DNA of 64,000 nt, from assembly GCA_946183415.1 (NCBI GenBank), contig CAMHAM010000013.1:1-64000 (forward strand), read 5' to 3'. The translations under genes were made by a program, and so were the position numbers. A model generated the notes under the pieces. It did no database searches, had not been told where the DNA came from, and was given only the letters and a program-made list of their open reading frames with translations. Source of the stretch: an uncultured Prevotella sp. GTDB lineage: Bacteria > Bacteroidota > Bacteroidia > Bacteroidales > Bacteroidaceae. Below, one piece after another: positions 19,512-27,389 of the stretch (position 1 is the stretch's first letter; every line of letters starts with the position of its first letter).

Positions 19512-19515
19512 CCCG

Positions 19516-20295
19516 ATGTTTGAGAAAGAGATTGAGCGATACGAGCGCATCAGGGCGGAATATCAGGCGAAGGTTGCTGATAGGATGAGCCGTGAGCAGT
19601 GGATGGAGTACAATGAGATTCTGTTCTCTGCCCACTCCTGTGCTATCGAAGGCAACTCTTTTACTGTCGATGATACGCGGATCCTCCGTGAACAGGGTAT
19701 GGCGATGATTCCCGTGGGACGTTCGCTGCTGGAGTGTACGGAAATGGCTGATCATTTTAGGGCCTTCGACTATATGGTGGGGCAATTGGAGCACCCGTTT
19801 GATGAAGCTCTGTTGAAGGAGGTGAACCGTCTGGTGACGGAGCATACGCTTGCATATCGGGCACCAGGATTCACCCCAGGAGAATATACGACTGAGGATA
19901 TGGCTGCTGGCGACACCGTGTTTGGCGATCACGAGGCGCTGATAGCCCGTGTGCCGTCGTTGATGGCATCCACAGAGAGGGCTGTCGGCGACGGGCAGCA
20001 TCCTTTGATAGTTGCGGCGAAATGGCATGGGTATTATGAGTATCTGCATCCGTTCCGTGATGGCAATGGACGGACTGGTCGCCTGCTCTCCAATTTCCTT
20101 CTGCTCAGGGCGGGGCATCCGTTGCTAATCATCGAACTGAAGGATCGTTCTGAATATATCTCTGCCTTGAAACAGATTAGGACAGAAGGCTCTGACGAGT
20201 ACCTTGTCGCGTTCTTCTTCAAGACCGCTATTGAGCGAATGGAGAGCGAACTTGCCCAGAAACGGAAGAATTCTCTTCCGATAATGTTCTTTTAG
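19516..20295 (+). CDS. Fic family protein, class II (N-terminal inhibitory helix)
   Basis: A 259-residue protein predicted to transfer AMP or a related moiety from a nucleotide to a hydroxyl side chain. The full Fic motif HPFRDGNGRTGR lies at 178-189, including the catalytic His and the phosphate-binding loop. An inhibitory helix motif of the S/T-x-x-x-E-G form is present as SCAIEGN (41-47), where the Glu would block the gamma-phosphate site; this makes it class II. The frame is open from 19450, but the -7 box at 19503 makes ATG 19516 the start. It has no obvious antitoxin gene beside it. Target unknown. Confidence 0.93.
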   Translation: MFEKEIERYERIRAEYQAKVADRMSREQWMEYNEILFSAHSCAIEGNSFTVDDTRILREQGMAMIPVGRSLLECTEMADHFRAFDYMVGQLEHPFDEALLKEVNRLVTEHTLAYRAPGFTPGEYTTEDMAAGDTVFGDHEALIARVPSLMASTERAVGDGQHPLIVAAKWHGYYEYLHPFRDGNGRTGRLLSNFLLLRAGHPLLIIELKDRSEYISALKQIRTEGSDEYLVAFFFKTAIERMESELAQKRKNSLPIMFF

Positions 20296-20307
20296 CCAAA
20301 TTATTTG

Positions 20308-20316
20308 TACCTTTGC
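20308..20316 (+). promoter_or_regulatory. -7 box for the HExxH gene
   Basis: TACCTTTGC, 7 bp before the ATG at 20324. It is preceded by AGCCAAATTATTTG, which resembles the fic promoter element. Confidence 0.65.
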
Positions 20317-20323
20317 AGGCGTT

Positions 20324-20794
20324 ATGCTGAAGATGCTTCAGATTGTGCCTATCATGTGGCATGCCGTGCGTCCCAGTAAGGTGGTCGATATGCCTGCTGT
20401 GGTGAACTCCTTCTGGCTCAGAAAGGGGTATGAGGGGCTGACCTTCTTCGGCAAGATCCTGACGCCAACACAAGCTGAGGCCGATCGTATGAACAATGGC
20501 TTCTCTACGCTGAAGAACCACGAGATGATCCATTTGCGCCAGGCGCAGTCGTGCGGCGACTCTTGGATACGGTTCTACCTATTATATATATGGTATTGGT
20601 TGCGGGCACTCCCAGCCAACAGGAAGATGAAGCATGGGGCCTATCTGATCAATCCCTTCGAGATAGAGGCCTATCGCCACATGAATAATCTCAGCTACCT
20701 CGCCAATGGCGAAGCTACCGAATGGCGCAAATTCGCCAAAATGTCAATCAAAGAAAGAATCAACTTATATGAACAAAAAACTCCAGGCGCATAG
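20324..20794 (+). CDS. Small protein with HExxH metalloprotease-like motif
   Basis: A 156-residue protein of unknown function. It contains NHEMIHLRQAQ (HExxH at 66-70), then a hydrophobic aromatic helix (WIRFYLLYIWYWLRAL) and a conserved-looking NPFEIEAYRH where Glu could be a third metal ligand. This resembles small membrane-associated gluzincin-like proteins of Bacteroidetes, but catalytic activity is not proven. The start is fixed by a promoter box 7 bp upstream. Its last 26 bp overlap the EamA gene. Confidence 0.75.
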   Translation: MLKMLQIVPIMWHAVRPSKVVDMPAVVNSFWLRKGYEGLTFFGKILTPTQAEADRMNNGFSTLKNHEMIHLRQAQSCGDSWIRFYLLYIWYWLRALPANRKMKHGAYLINPFEIEAYRHMNNLSYLANGEATEWRKFAKMSIKERINLYEQKTPGA

Positions 20795-21665
20795 CGCTAT
20801 CTTCTTCGCCAACACCATTTTCGGACTTGGCGTACCTGTTACCAAACTTTTGCTCGACGAGTGGGTTACTCCCATGGGTTATATGGCCTCACGATCATTG
20901 GGTGCCTGTATCTTGTTTTGGGTGATTGCTGCCTTCCTACCGAAAGAGAAAGTAGAGCGTAAGGACTTGATAACCATCCTGTTTGGCGGACTGTTGGGCT
21001 TCGTGATATCACAGACGCTCACAGCCTGGGCACTCGATTACACCAGTCCTATATATTTCTCACTCATCGCCACACTTACCCCAGTGGCCGTCATGCTTTG
21101 CGCCGCATTAACCATAGGTGAGAAGGTCACTCCGATGAAGTCGTTGGGAGTATTACTTGGTATAGCAGGTGCTGTCTTGATGGTGCTGATGAGCCAGTCG
21201 CTCGGCTCTGGCAAGAACGACCTGATTGGCATCGTGCTCGCCATTCTGAGTGTGCTCACGTGGGCCGTCTATCTGATTATCACCCGTAATGTCGCCAGCA
21301 AGTATTCACCTGTCACGCAGATGAAGTACGTGTTTCTCATTTCCGCCATCGTGACCGTTCCCATCGCCCTTCCAGAACTCTCACAGAATGCCCTTTATAC
21401 GGAAGCATGGGGTTGGGATGGTGTGCTCGAAATGGCCTTCATTGTCATCTGCGCTACAGCTCTCGGCTATTTCCTTATCCCCTTCGCGATGAAATACCTG
21501 CAGGCCACGACGGTCTCTATCTACACCAATCTGCAGCCTGTCATAGCCTCCCTCGTAGCCATCATGCTTGGTCAGGACATCCTCACCTGGGACAAGCCCG
21601 TCGCAGGCATCCTGGTCCTCTTAAGTGCCTACATCGTGACGGTTGTTACAGCGAAGGAGAAATAA
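20769..21665 (+). CDS. EamA/DMT-family transporter
   Basis: A 298-residue inner-membrane permease of the drug/metabolite transporter superfamily with ten predicted helices in two EamA repeats. The first begins HSAIFFANTIFGLGVPVTK; the second begins DLIGIVLAILSVLTWAVYLI. The typical PVxxxLxAxLxLGExxT signatures are seen as TPVAVMLCAALTIGEKVT and LQPVIASLVAIMLGQDI. The start at ATG 20769 gives the family N-terminus and overlaps the HExxH gene, implying coupling. Substrate unknown. Confidence 0.93.
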   Translation: MNKKLQAHSAIFFANTIFGLGVPVTKLLLDEWVTPMGYMASRSLGACILFWVIAAFLPKEKVERKDLITILFGGLLGFVISQTLTAWALDYTSPIYFSLIATLTPVAVMLCAALTIGEKVTPMKSLGVLLGIAGAVLMVLMSQSLGSGKNDLIGIVLAILSVLTWAVYLIITRNVASKYSPVTQMKYVFLISAIVTVPIALPELSQNALYTEAWGWDGVLEMAFIVICATALGYFLIPFAMKYLQATTVSIYTNLQPVIASLVAIMLGQDILTWDKPVAGILVLLSAYIVTVVTAKEK

Positions 21666-21702
21666 GTTTTTTCATCTACCGCTTTGCAAGCTTGTATAAA
21701 CG

Positions 21703-21735
21703 ACAAGGGCTTTGGAGCAATTCCAAAGCCCTTGT
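21703..21735. terminator. Bidirectional hairpin between EamA and pheS
   Basis: A 14-bp perfect stem (ACAAGGGCTTTGGA and its complement) with a 5-base loop lies between two convergent genes. Poly-T is weak on both strands. Confidence 0.65.
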
Positions 21736-21755
21736 CCTTTGGGGAATAGCTGCTG

Positions 21756-22814
21756 TCAGTCTGCTGATTCGAATTCTTCGAGGAAGCGGGTGTCGTTCTC
21801 GGAGAACATGCGGAGGTCGCTGACGCGATACTTCAGGTTGGTGATGCGCTCGACACCCATACCGAAGGCGTAGCCTGAGTAAACCTTTGAGTCGATGCCG
21901 CAAAGTTCGAGCACGTTGGGATCAACCATTCCGCAGCCAAGGATCTCTACCCAGCCAGTATGCTTGCAGAAGCCGCAGCCCTCACCACCGCAGATGAAAC
22001 AGCTGATGTCCATCTCGGCTGAAGGTTCTGTGAACGGGAAGTAGGAGGGGCGCAGGCGGATCTTCGTATCCGCACCGAACATCTCCTTGGCAAATGAGAG
22101 CAGTACCTGCTTGAGGTCGGTAAACGAAACATCCTTGTCGATATACAGACCTTCTACCTGATGGAAGAAGCAGTGGGCACGGGCGGTGATGGCCTCGTTG
22201 CGATAGACGCGACCTGGACAAATCACACGGATAGGAGCCGTCAACTGGCCATTCTCATCGTGCATCTGTTCCATCACACGAGCCTGCACGCTTGAGGTAT
22301 GAGAGCGGAGCAGGACGTTCTTGGTGACATCATTGGGATGCTGGCTGACAAAGAAGGTGTCCTGCATATCACGGGCAGGATGGTCAGCGGCAAAGTTCAT
22401 CTTCGTAAACACATGGAGATCATCCTCTACCTCAGGACCGTCTGCCAGAACAAAGCCCATACGCGAGAAGATGTCGATAATCTCGTTGGTGACGATGGTC
22501 AGCGGATGGCGCGTGCCGAGCTGGATGGGGTAGGGTGTGCGCGTCAGGTCGATGGCCTCTTCGCCAGTCTCCTGTGTCTCGCACTCCTCGCGCAGCTGAT
22601 TGATGCGCTCAGTAGCCAGTGTCTTCAGTTCGTTGATCTTCATGCCGACAGTCTTCTTCTGGTCGGCAGCCACATTGCGGAAGTCGTTCATCAAGGCCGT
22701 AATCTCACCTTTCTTACTGAGATATTTGAGGCGGAGCTGTTCTACTTCCTCTGCGTTTTTCGCACTTAATTCCTGTACTTCTTTTAGAAGTTCATCTATC
22801 TTATCAAGTATCAT
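21756..22814 (-). CDS. pheS: Phenylalanyl-tRNA synthetase alpha subunit
   Basis: The catalytic alpha chain of the alpha2beta2 enzyme that charges tRNA-Phe, 352 residues. Class II motifs are readable: motif 2 near VICPGRVYRNEAITARAHCFFHQVEG, and motif 3 near GCGMVDPNVLELCGID with GFAFGMGVERI-like YAFGMGVERI. The N-terminal coiled coil (KDLLKEVQEL type) binds tRNA. The frame is open to 22844, but MILDKIDEL at 22814 is the family start and lies 27 bp after a -7 box. pheT is not in the window, so the subunits are unlinked here. A Cys-rich insert (CFICGGEGCGFCKHTGW) near 290-310 is common in Bacteroidetes PheS. Confidence 0.96.
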   Translation of the reverse strand: MILDKIDELLKEVQELSAKNAEEVEQLRLKYLSKKGEITALMNDFRNVAADQKKTVGMKINELKTLATERINQLREECETQETGEEAIDLTRTPYPIQLGTRHPLTIVTNEIIDIFSRMGFVLADGPEVEDDLHVFTKMNFAADHPARDMQDTFFVSQHPNDVTKNVLLRSHTSSVQARVMEQMHDENGQLTAPIRVICPGRVYRNEAITARAHCFFHQVEGLYIDKDVSFTDLKQVLLSFAKEMFGADTKIRLRPSYFPFTEPSAEMDISCFICGGEGCGFCKHTGWVEILGCGMVDPNVLELCGIDSKVYSGYAFGMGVERITNLKYRVSDLRMFSENDTRFLEEFESAD

Positions 22815-22840
22815 AAATCGTAAAAATTGCAATTTTGCGT

Positions 22841-22849
22841 GCAAAGGTA
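22841..22849 (-). promoter_or_regulatory. -7 box for pheS
   Basis: TACCTTTGC on the minus strand, 26 bp before the ATG. Confidence 0.7.
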
Positions 22850-22924
22850 CTTATTTTTTTAGACAAAAGCACAAAAGAAACAAAAAAAATTCCTTTCTTG
22901 TGTGCATATATCTAAAAATATTTG

Positions 22925-22933
22925 TAATTTTGC
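22925..22933 (+). promoter_or_regulatory. -7 box for the lipoprotein-murB operon
   Basis: TAATTTTGC, 47 bp before the ATG at 22981. Confidence 0.6.
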
Positions 22934-22980
22934 CGAAATTTGAGAGAACTATAAAAATAGATAAGGTATTACCTCAGTAA

Positions 22981-23826
22981 ATGAAAAGGTTATTGATAGC
23001 GTTTTACGCAGGTCTCATGCTGGCATTCTCCTGTACGGGGAATAAGGCTGGACAGACAGGAGATGGACTCTCAGACTCGACGGCCATCGACTCGTCGGAG
23101 TCAGTTGAGCCGATAGACTCGATGGAGCTGCTGATCACAGAGACACCGATGCCAAGAGCTGCTGATGCCATGTTTGACGACTTTCTGTTTAACTTCCTGG
23201 CCAACAAGAAACTCCAGAAGGAGCGTATCGTCTTCCCACTCAAGCTAGTTGAGGGGGAGAAGACTGAGCTGAAGGAAAAGAGCAAGTGGAAGATGGAGCA
23301 TCTCTTCATGCGTCAGGGGTTCTACACGCTGTTGTTCAACAGCGACAAGCAGATGTCGCTGATGAAGGATACTGCTGTCAATGAGGCTGTCGTAGAGCGG
23401 ATTCTGTTGAGGAAAGCCAAGGTGACAGAGTATCATTTCCTGCGTATCAAGGGCGCTTGGATGTTGACTGAGGTAAGGACAACGCCTTTGAAGGATAATG
23501 TGAATGCTTCATTCCTTTCATTCTATAAGCGGTTTGCCAGCGACAGCCTGTTCCAGTTGAAGAGTCTCAACGAGACCGTGCAGTTCGTCGGTCCCGATCC
23601 TGATGACGACTATAATATGATGGAGGGCGTAATCACTGCTGATACTTGGGAAGCCTTTGCGCCTAAGTTGCCTGCCAAGTCGATTTATAATGTTGTCTAT
23701 GGGAAGGCAGAGCCAGAGGGGGATACCAAGATTTTCCTGCTGAGAGGCGTCGCCAACGGCTTGGAGATGGAACTGCGCTTCAAGAAGGTGGGTGGCAAAT
23801 GGCTGCTCATGAAAATGACTACGTAG
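22981..23826 (+). CDS. DUF4348-like lipoprotein
   Basis: A 281-residue predicted lipoprotein. The signal peptide ends LAFSC, making Cys18 the lipidated residue. An acidic Ser-rich linker follows, then a globular domain rich in short strands (FLFNFLANKKLQKERIVFPL; TWEAFAPKLPAKSIYNVVYG; FKKVGGKWLLMKM). The pattern resembles the DUF4348 family of Bacteroidetes lipoproteins; that assignment is from memory and moderate. The function is unknown. It is the first gene before murB and the MBL hydrolase. Confidence 0.75.
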   Translation: MKRLLIAFYAGLMLAFSCTGNKAGQTGDGLSDSTAIDSSESVEPIDSMELLITETPMPRAADAMFDDFLFNFLANKKLQKERIVFPLKLVEGEKTELKEKSKWKMEHLFMRQGFYTLLFNSDKQMSLMKDTAVNEAVVERILLRKAKVTEYHFLRIKGAWMLTEVRTTPLKDNVNASFLSFYKRFASDSLFQLKSLNETVQFVGPDPDDDYNMMEGVITADTWEAFAPKLPAKSIYNVVYGKAEPEGDTKIFLLRGVANGLEMELRFKKVGGKWLLMKMTT

Positions 23827-23860
23827 GAGTGTGGAGTGAGGAGTGAGGAGTGTGGAGTGT
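23826..23860. repeat. GGAGTG-type short tandem repeat before murB
   Basis: About five imperfect GGAGTGT or GGAGTGA heptamers fill the gap between the lipoprotein stop and the murB ATG. They are purine-rich and could also act as a diffuse ribosome-binding stretch. Confidence 0.6.
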
Positions 23861-23863
23861 GAA

Positions 23864-24880
23864 ATGAAGGATTTTAAGAATTATAGTCTGAAGGATCACA
23901 ATACATTTGGCATTGATGCCAAGTGCAGTCGTTACTTGGAGTTTGAAGATGACTTCGAGGCGATGGAGGTGGTTGAGATCCTGAGGAAGTCGAAGAAGCC
24001 TTATATAATAATAGGTGGAGGCAGTAATCTGCTGTTGACTCACGACTTTGATGGCATCGTGGTGCGCTCGGGCATCAAAGGCTATGAATTCGAAGAGGAT
24101 TATTTTGGTTGCATGAGAATGACCTGCGGCAGTGGTGAGACGTGGGATGACATGGTGGCCCTTAGTCTGAACAAAGGTTACTATGGCATGGAGAATCTCT
24201 CTCTGATCCCTGGCGATGTGGGCGCTTCGGCTGTTCAGAATATCGGTGCCTATGGAGTGGAGGCAAAAGACCTGATACTCTGTGTGTGGATGATTGAGAT
24301 TGCCAACGGCAAGAGGCATATCTGGGGCAATGAGGATTTCGAATACGGCTACAGACAGAGCCGATTGAAGACGGACTGGAAGAACCGCTTCCTGATTACC
24401 CGAGTGACATACGCTCTGTCGAAGACCTTCAAGCCCCATCTTGATTATGGCAATATACGTTCGGAACTGGAACGGAAGGGTATCAAGGAACCAACGGCAC
24501 AGCAACTGCGCGATACCATCATCGAGATACGTCAGGCCAAACTGCCTGATCCGAAAGTGATGGGTAATGCGGGTAGTTTCTTTATGAATCCCATCGTGAC
24601 GAAGAGCAGGTACGAGAAGCTTGCTGTTGCCTATCCTAATATGCCTCATTATAAGGTTGACTCCCGTCATGTGAAGATTCCTGCAGGCTGGATGATAGAA
24701 CAGTGCGGCTGGAAGGGAAAATCACTGGGACGTGCAGGCGTTCACGACAAACAGGCGCTGGTGCTTGTGAATCATGGTGGTGCAACGGGGGCAGAGATTG
24801 TCGCCCTCTGCCAGCAGATCCAGTTCGACGTGAAAGCGAAATTCGGCATAGAGATTCATCCGGAAGTGAATATCATATGA
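23864..24880 (+). CDS. murB: UDP-N-acetylenolpyruvoylglucosamine reductase
   Basis: An FAD enzyme that reduces enolpyruvyl-UDP-GlcNAc to UDP-MurNAc in peptidoglycan synthesis. It has 338 residues, of the long E. coli-like (type I) form. FAD-binding stretches are IIIGGGSNLLL and GMENLSLIPGDVGASAVQNIGAYGVE. The catalytic proton-donor Ser region is GNAGSFFMNPIV, and EIHPEV near the C-terminus carries the active-site Glu. ATG 23864 gives the canonical start (KDFKNYSLKDHNTFGID); the frame upstream is repeat sequence. Its stop overlaps the MBL gene by 4 bp. Confidence 0.96.
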   Translation: MKDFKNYSLKDHNTFGIDAKCSRYLEFEDDFEAMEVVEILRKSKKPYIIIGGGSNLLLTHDFDGIVVRSGIKGYEFEEDYFGCMRMTCGSGETWDDMVALSLNKGYYGMENLSLIPGDVGASAVQNIGAYGVEAKDLILCVWMIEIANGKRHIWGNEDFEYGYRQSRLKTDWKNRFLITRVTYALSKTFKPHLDYGNIRSELERKGIKEPTAQQLRDTIIEIRQAKLPDPKVMGNAGSFFMNPIVTKSRYEKLAVAYPNMPHYKVDSRHVKIPAGWMIEQCGWKGKSLGRAGVHDKQALVLVNHGGATGAEIVALCQQIQFDVKAKFGIEIHPEVNII

Positions 24881-25644
24881 AACTGACTTTTTTGGGAACG
24901 GGAACTTCGTGTGGTGTGCCTGTGATTGGCTGCCAGTGTGAGGTCTGCCAGAGTGCAGATCCCAAGGATAAGCGCACGCGTTGCTCAGTGCTGGTAGAGA
25001 CTGATCAGACACGCCTGCTCATTGATTGCGGCCCAGATTTCCGTCAGCAGATTCTGCCGCAGCCTTTCCGCAGGATAGATGGCATCCTGATTACCCATTC
25101 GCACTACGATCACATGGGGGGTATGGATGATATCCGTCCTTATTGTCAGTTTGGCGAGATTAATGTCTATGCCGATCCAATGGCAAAGGAGTCGATGCTG
25201 CAGATGTTGCCTTACTGTTTTGCGGCCAACCGCTATCCGGGTGTTCCTGCTATTGGGCTGCACGAGATCCTGCCCCACGTGCCTCTCCAGATTGGCGACT
25301 TGCAGATTATGCCTATCGAGGTGATGCATGGCAAGCTGCCAATCCTGGGCTACAGGATAGGGCCGCTGACCTATATCACGGATATGAAAACCATTGGGGA
25401 GCAAGAGATGCCTTATCTGGAAGGGACAGAGCTGCTCGTGGTGAATGCCTTGCGCTTCGACAAGCCCCATCACTCCCATCAGTTAGTCGATGATGCCATA
25501 GCCTTCTCGCGTAGGGTAGGAGCCAAACGGACTTTGTTGATTCATGTTTGTCATGATATCGGCTTACATGAGAAGGTCAACAGTATTCTGCCCGAAGGTT
25601 TTGAATTGGCCTATGATGGTCAAGAAATAGAGCTCAATTATTAA
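24877..25644 (+). CDS. MBL-fold metallohydrolase (PhnP-like)
   Basis: A 255-residue metallo-beta-lactamase-fold hydrolase. The N-terminus MKLTFLGTGTSCGVPVIGC followed by CEVCQSADPKDKRTR resembles the PhnP group, including the Cys-rich segment that in PhnP binds a second zinc site. The dimetal motif THSHYDHMGG is near residue 72, and further ligands lie near MHGKLPILGYR, YITDMK and HVCHD. PhnP itself is a cyclic phosphodiesterase; activity here is inferred from family only. The start at ATGA overlaps the murB stop, so the two are coupled. Confidence 0.9.
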   Translation: MKLTFLGTGTSCGVPVIGCQCEVCQSADPKDKRTRCSVLVETDQTRLLIDCGPDFRQQILPQPFRRIDGILITHSHYDHMGGMDDIRPYCQFGEINVYADPMAKESMLQMLPYCFAANRYPGVPAIGLHEILPHVPLQIGDLQIMPIEVMHGKLPILGYRIGPLTYITDMKTIGEQEMPYLEGTELLVVNALRFDKPHHSHQLVDDAIAFSRRVGAKRTLLIHVCHDIGLHEKVNSILPEGFELAYDGQEIELNY

Positions 25645-25735
25645 AAATAGTGCCTAAATTGGTGCGATTTGTTAAAATAGTTTAAGCAAACGCGATTTTT
25701 CAGCAAATTCTCTTGCAGGTTAAAAAAAAAAGGTG

Positions 25736-25744
25736 TACCTTTGC
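25736..25744 (+). promoter_or_regulatory. -7 box of a candidate small RNA gene
   Basis: TACCTTTGC lies in the intergenic space with no downstream ORF on the plus strand. It is followed 44 bp later by an intrinsic terminator. Confidence 0.65.
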
Positions 25745-25749
25745 ATTGT

Positions 25750-25812
25750 GTTTTTCATAGTATTAGATTTAAGGTTAACAAAGGTTTGGGTCACGGCGGT
25801 GACCCTTTTTTT
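25750..25812 (+). ncRNA. Candidate small RNA, about 60 nt
   Basis: A good Bacteroidetes -7 box (25736-25744) is followed by about 40 bases of non-coding sequence. A perfect 7-bp hairpin GGGTCAC-GGCG-GTGACCC (25788-25805) and a run of seven T then complete the unit. It has the make-up of a stand-alone sRNA. The T-run reaches the stop codon of the convergent gene at 25811. The 5' end is estimated from the promoter. The only alternative is a cryptic promoter plus the murB-MBL operon's terminator; that terminator function may be shared. Confidence 0.55.
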
Positions 25813-26083
25813 ATTTCTTTCTCTTTTTATTTCCGAATAGATACCCATAGCCTTTTATGAGCTTACGGATGAGCAGGAATGTGTCGACAGCTACAAAACC
25901 GTTGCTGACGAGTGAAGCGATGTAATCGCCTTTGGAGTTTCCCTCTTTCTTCACAAATACCTGATCCCAGAGCGTTGTGAACTTCGTGTTGTCCTCCTGG
26001 AGCTGTTCCAAGAGTTCGTCCTTACGCTGACGGATATCGTCGAGCGTACGATAGTCTTTTGTGGGTTTCTTCACTGGAAGCAT
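25811..26083 (-). CDS. Small hypothetical protein of the holin/YtxH cluster
   Basis: A 90-residue protein: a basic, helical N-terminal half (DDIRQRKDELLEQLQEDN) followed by a hydrophobic stretch (YIASLVSNGFVAVDTFLLIRKLI) and a Lys-rich tail ending in KKRKK. I know no named family, but small proteins of this type follow the holin-like and YtxH genes in Bacteroidales. Probably membrane-associated. It is third in the ytxH-holin-this order, 11 bp after the holin gene. Confidence 0.75.
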   Translation of the reverse strand: MLPVKKPTKDYRTLDDIRQRKDELLEQLQEDNTKFTTLWDQVFVKKEGNSKGDYIASLVSNGFVAVDTFLLIRKLIKGYGYLFGNKKRKK

Positions 26084-26094
26084 ACCTTATTATA

Positions 26095-26445
26095 TTATTT
26101 ACTGAGTAAGAGACTGGCGAGGAAGTGCACAAGTGGCTTTTCGATCCACGGCTTCCTATAATAGAGGAAGAGTATGAAAATCAGCAGATGGAGCAGAGCC
26201 ACTAAGAGGAAAGCCAGAGCCGTAGAGATATAGGAAGAAAGCCAGAAGGCGAGGGCGAAAGAGAAATAAAAGAATACCGCAATGATAATCATAAATAAAA
26301 TGATTGCCAAGGCGGCAGCCGTTAACAGGCTTACCACCTTGTCAATCAAGTCGAGCTTCACGTATTCTGTCTGGAGCCTGAGGTAATGTTTCAATACCTC
26401 GATTAGTTGTGCGATCGACTCAACATTCTTGTCGCTTGAAAGCAT
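26095..26445 (-). CDS. Phage-holin-superfamily-III-like membrane protein
   Basis: A 116-residue protein with a short amphipathic N-terminus (ESIAQLIEVLKHYLRLQTEYVKLDLIDK). Two long hydrophobic helices follow (LLTAAALAIILFMIIIAVFFYF and ISTALAFLLVALLHLLIFILFLYY), then a basic tail. This is the architecture of PF07332-type 'Holin-X' proteins, which in most bacteria are not phage genes but small envelope-associated proteins. It lies between the YtxH gene and the small hypothetical gene in one minus-strand operon. Confidence 0.8.
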   Translation of the reverse strand: MLSSDKNVESIAQLIEVLKHYLRLQTEYVKLDLIDKVVSLLTAAALAIILFMIIIAVFFYFSFALAFWLSSYISTALAFLLVALLHLLIFILFLYYRKPWIEKPLVHFLASLLLSK

Positions 26446-26467
26446 TACTTCTTACTCCTTTACGTGA

Positions 26468-26680
26468 TTATTCCTCTTCTGAAGCATCCTGGATGTCGTC
26501 TACCAAGTCAACCACTTCCTTGCGGCTGAGCTTAATGTTATGCTTCTTCAAGAAGTCTTCTACAGCATCAGTGATTTTAACACGAGTGTCCTGTCCTTTC
26601 TCTGGAGCCATGAGGATGCCCAGGGCAGCGCCGGCGATAGCACCACCGAGGAATGCGCCAATGTAACCTAAACTTTTCAT
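26468..26680 (-). CDS. YtxH domain protein
   Basis: A 70-residue protein with an N-terminal Gly/Ala-rich transmembrane helix (YIGAFLGGAIAGAALGILMAP), the EKG-x-x-x-R motif of YtxH proteins, then an acidic helical tail. The family is small envelope-stress-associated proteins; the exact role is unknown. It is first in the operon with the holin-like gene, after a TATATTTGC box at 26721-26729. Confidence 0.88.
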   Translation of the reverse strand: MKSLGYIGAFLGGAIAGAALGILMAPEKGQDTRVKITDAVEDFLKKHNIKLSRKEVVDLVDDIQDASEEE

Positions 26681-26720
26681 AATTCTTTCGTTTTAATAAT
26701 TGTAGTAATGGAATTGTTCT

Positions 26721-26729
26721 GCAAATATA
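26721..26729 (-). promoter_or_regulatory. -7 box for the ytxH operon
   Basis: TATATTTGC on the minus strand, 40 bp before the ATG. Confidence 0.55.
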
Positions 26730-26844
26730 CAAAAGTTTTCCGTTGTAACGTAAAAAACATACGTTTTTTTTATAAAAAAGATGTGAATTTGCCGATTTAA
26801 CAAACTTTATGCCCCTTTTTCGCTTGCATTTGCTCAATATTTTG

Positions 26845-26853
26845 TAATTTCGC
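26845..26853 (+). promoter_or_regulatory. -7 box for the SPOR gene operon
   Basis: TAATTTCGC, 41 bp before the ATG at 26895; one mismatch from the consensus. Confidence 0.5.
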
Positions 26854-26894
26854 AGCAAATATTGAAATTAATACATAATTAATAAACAACAAAA

Positions 26895-27380
26895 ATGAAG
26901 AAGTACACTCTTTTGTGCGTAGGTTTATGCGCCGCAATGGCTTTTACAAGCTGTAAGTCAAGTGAAAGTGCCTATAAGAAGGCTTATGAGAAAGCAAAGC
27001 AGACAGAGACCGCAGCTCAGCCCCAGACTGAGGCTGCTCCCGTAGTTGCTCCTGTTGAGGCAAAGCCAGCTAATGAGGGCCGTGTCTATGACAATCTCGA
27101 CAACGTCTCTGTCCGTCAGGAGAATGTATCGCTTGTTAGCGGTAGTGGTCTGAAGGCATACAGTGTTGTAGTTGGCTCTTTTGGCGTGCGTGCTAATGCC
27201 GACGGCCTGCAGCAGCGTCTCAGAGATGCTGGCTATGATGCACAGATTGTGAAGAACGAGGATAAGAATATGTATCGTGTTGTTGCTTCGACATACAGCG
27301 ATAAGGGTTCTGCAGCAGCTAGCCGCGATCAGCTCCGTGCTACCTATCCTGATGCCTGGTTGCTCTATTTCGGACAATAA
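26895..27380 (+). CDS. SPOR domain lipoprotein
   Basis: A 161-residue protein. The signal peptide has a lipobox (MAFTSC, Cys20), followed by an Ala/Gln/Glu-rich linker and a C-terminal SPOR domain (SVVVGSFGVRANADGLQQRL... MYRVVASTYSDKGSAAASRDQL). SPOR domains bind denuded septal peptidoglycan, so a cell-division or envelope role is inferred. It is followed after 9 bp by ruvX and then def. Confidence 0.93.
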   Translation: MKKYTLLCVGLCAAMAFTSCKSSESAYKKAYEKAKQTETAAQPQTEAAPVVAPVEAKPANEGRVYDNLDNVSVRQENVSLVSGSGLKAYSVVVGSFGVRANADGLQQRLRDAGYDAQIVKNEDKNMYRVVASTYSDKGSAAASRDQLRATYPDAWLLYFGQ

Positions 27381-27389
27381 ATCGACAAT

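Larger units (their letters stand above)
18660..19515. other. Repeat-dense 850-bp intergenic region between two divergent genes
   Basis: No gene is seen here. The region is AT-rich and divergent between the beta-helix lipoprotein and fic. It holds, left to right: the lipoprotein promoter, a palindrome at 18811, five 11-bp pyrimidine units (18953-19007), three TTCCC-N5-GGGAA palindromes, two 21-bp palindromic repeats, five 11-bp units complementary to the first set (19262-19316), and the fic promoter with its own palindrome. The outer limits are the 12-bp inverted copies ACCTCTACTAAA (18887-18898) and TTTAGTAGAGGT (19304-19315). Confidence 0.8.

Noticed and set aside
26095..26445. Prophage remnant because of the holin-like call
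   Set aside because: No other phage structural or lysis genes nearby; the holin-like/YtxH pair is a common chromosomal set in Bacteroidales.
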